From positions 1-5,387 of the forward strand of contig CAYPHA010000139.1 of NCBI GenBank assembly GCA_964410215.1: a DNA stretch of 5,387 nucleotides, read 5' to 3'. A program made the position numbers and the translations under genes. The notes under the pieces are model-generated. The model had not been told where the DNA came from, ran no database searches, and saw only the letters and a list, made by a program, of their open reading frames with translations. This DNA is from CAYPHA01 sp964410215 (lineage in GTDB: Bacteria > Calditrichota > Calditrichia > Calditrichales > CAYPHA01). Positions 5,260 to 5,387 of the stretch are shown in pieces (within the stretch, counting starts at the first letter, position 1; each line of letters starts with the position of its first letter).

Positions 5260-5387
5260 AAAAGACTGTTTTTGAGCCGGCAATTCTGATACTTCTAATC
5301 GTTTCCGCCGTCTTTTCCGCTTGTAACAGAGGCGGTTCAGAGAAAGAATCCACCGCGGATATGTCCGCCGAATGGGATACATCATTC
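5235..5387 (+). CDS. Probable lipoprotein, N-terminal part only
   Basis: The frame is open from ATG at 5235 to the end of the window, giving 51 residues of an incomplete protein. It starts MGPAATNLKKTVFEP, then has the hydrophobic stretch AILILLIVSAVFSAC. Cys30 in VFSAC is a plausible lipobox cysteine, with the slightly atypical Phe at -3 and Ala at -1. A polar, flexible linker (NRGGSEKESTAD) follows, as is usual after a lipidated cysteine. The first base of the gene lies 25 bases inside the permease gene and a GGGAG site precedes it, so it belongs to the same transcription unit. It is probably a membrane-anchored component or substrate-handling partner of the ABC system. The functional domain is beyond the window edge, so no family can be given. 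A simple single-pass membrane anchor is the alternative to lipidation. Confidence 0.68.
   Translation, partial: MGPAATNLKKTVFEPAILILLIVSAVFSACNRGGSEKESTADMSAEWDTSF

Noticed and set aside
5223..5387. Frameshift hypothesis: the hydrophobic stretch of the last ORF as the missing fourth segment of the permease
   Set aside because: The last ORF has its own GGGAG site and ATG, a lipobox-like VFSAC and a polar Gly/Ser/Glu linker after the Cys. It lacks the Ala/Arg-rich ending normal after the fourth segment of MacB-type permeases.

Overview
The window is about 5.4 kb of gene-dense bacterial DNA of moderate GC, and every supported gene is on the + strand. The likely source is an environmental Gram-negative (diderm) bacterium. 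The evidence is a secreted protein, a probable lipoprotein and a MacB/LolC-like permease with a large extracytoplasmic domain. A GH92-type glycosidase end beside a multi-PAS protein with a Cys-rich tail suggests a heterotrophic polysaccharide degrader. The PVC group (Lentisphaerae, Kiritimatiellae, Verrucomicrobia, Planctomycetes) fits best, but Bacteroidota-like, spirochaete-like or Desulfobacterota-like lineages cannot be excluded. There is no RNA gene, CRISPR array, insertion sequence or obvious recent insertion.

Left part (1-1649). The first 158 bases are the 3' end of a glycoside hydrolase, recognised as family GH92 (alpha-mannosidase type) from its C-terminal motif. A 141-base intergenic stretch follows. 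It holds a good sigma-70-like promoter and a clear Shine-Dalgarno site for a 449-residue soluble protein. That protein has three PAS domains and a C-terminal four-cysteine module, with no kinase, cyclase or DNA-binding output domain.

Middle (1650-1750). A 101-base gap contains a marginal 27-codon ORF with its own Shine-Dalgarno and a perfect 10-bp palindrome. Neither is proven functional.

Right part (1751-5387). This looks like one transcription unit. It starts with a 533-residue exported protein made of two similar beta-rich HupE-ectodomain-like halves plus an NTF2-like C-terminal domain. Next come a LolD/MacB-type ABC ATPase and an FtsX/MacB-like permease, which overlap by four bases. The last gene is the start of a probable lipoprotein that overlaps the permease end by 25 bases and runs off the window. 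I read it as an envelope ABC machine of the mechanotransmission (MacB/LolCDE) class with a dedicated exported partner and a dedicated lipoprotein. Its substrate is unknown. Histidine motifs in the permease ectodomain (HGH, FHFHG), a possible N-terminal His on the mature exported protein and the HupE-like fold together suggest a transition-metal connection, but this is inference. The cassette is the most interesting part of the window.
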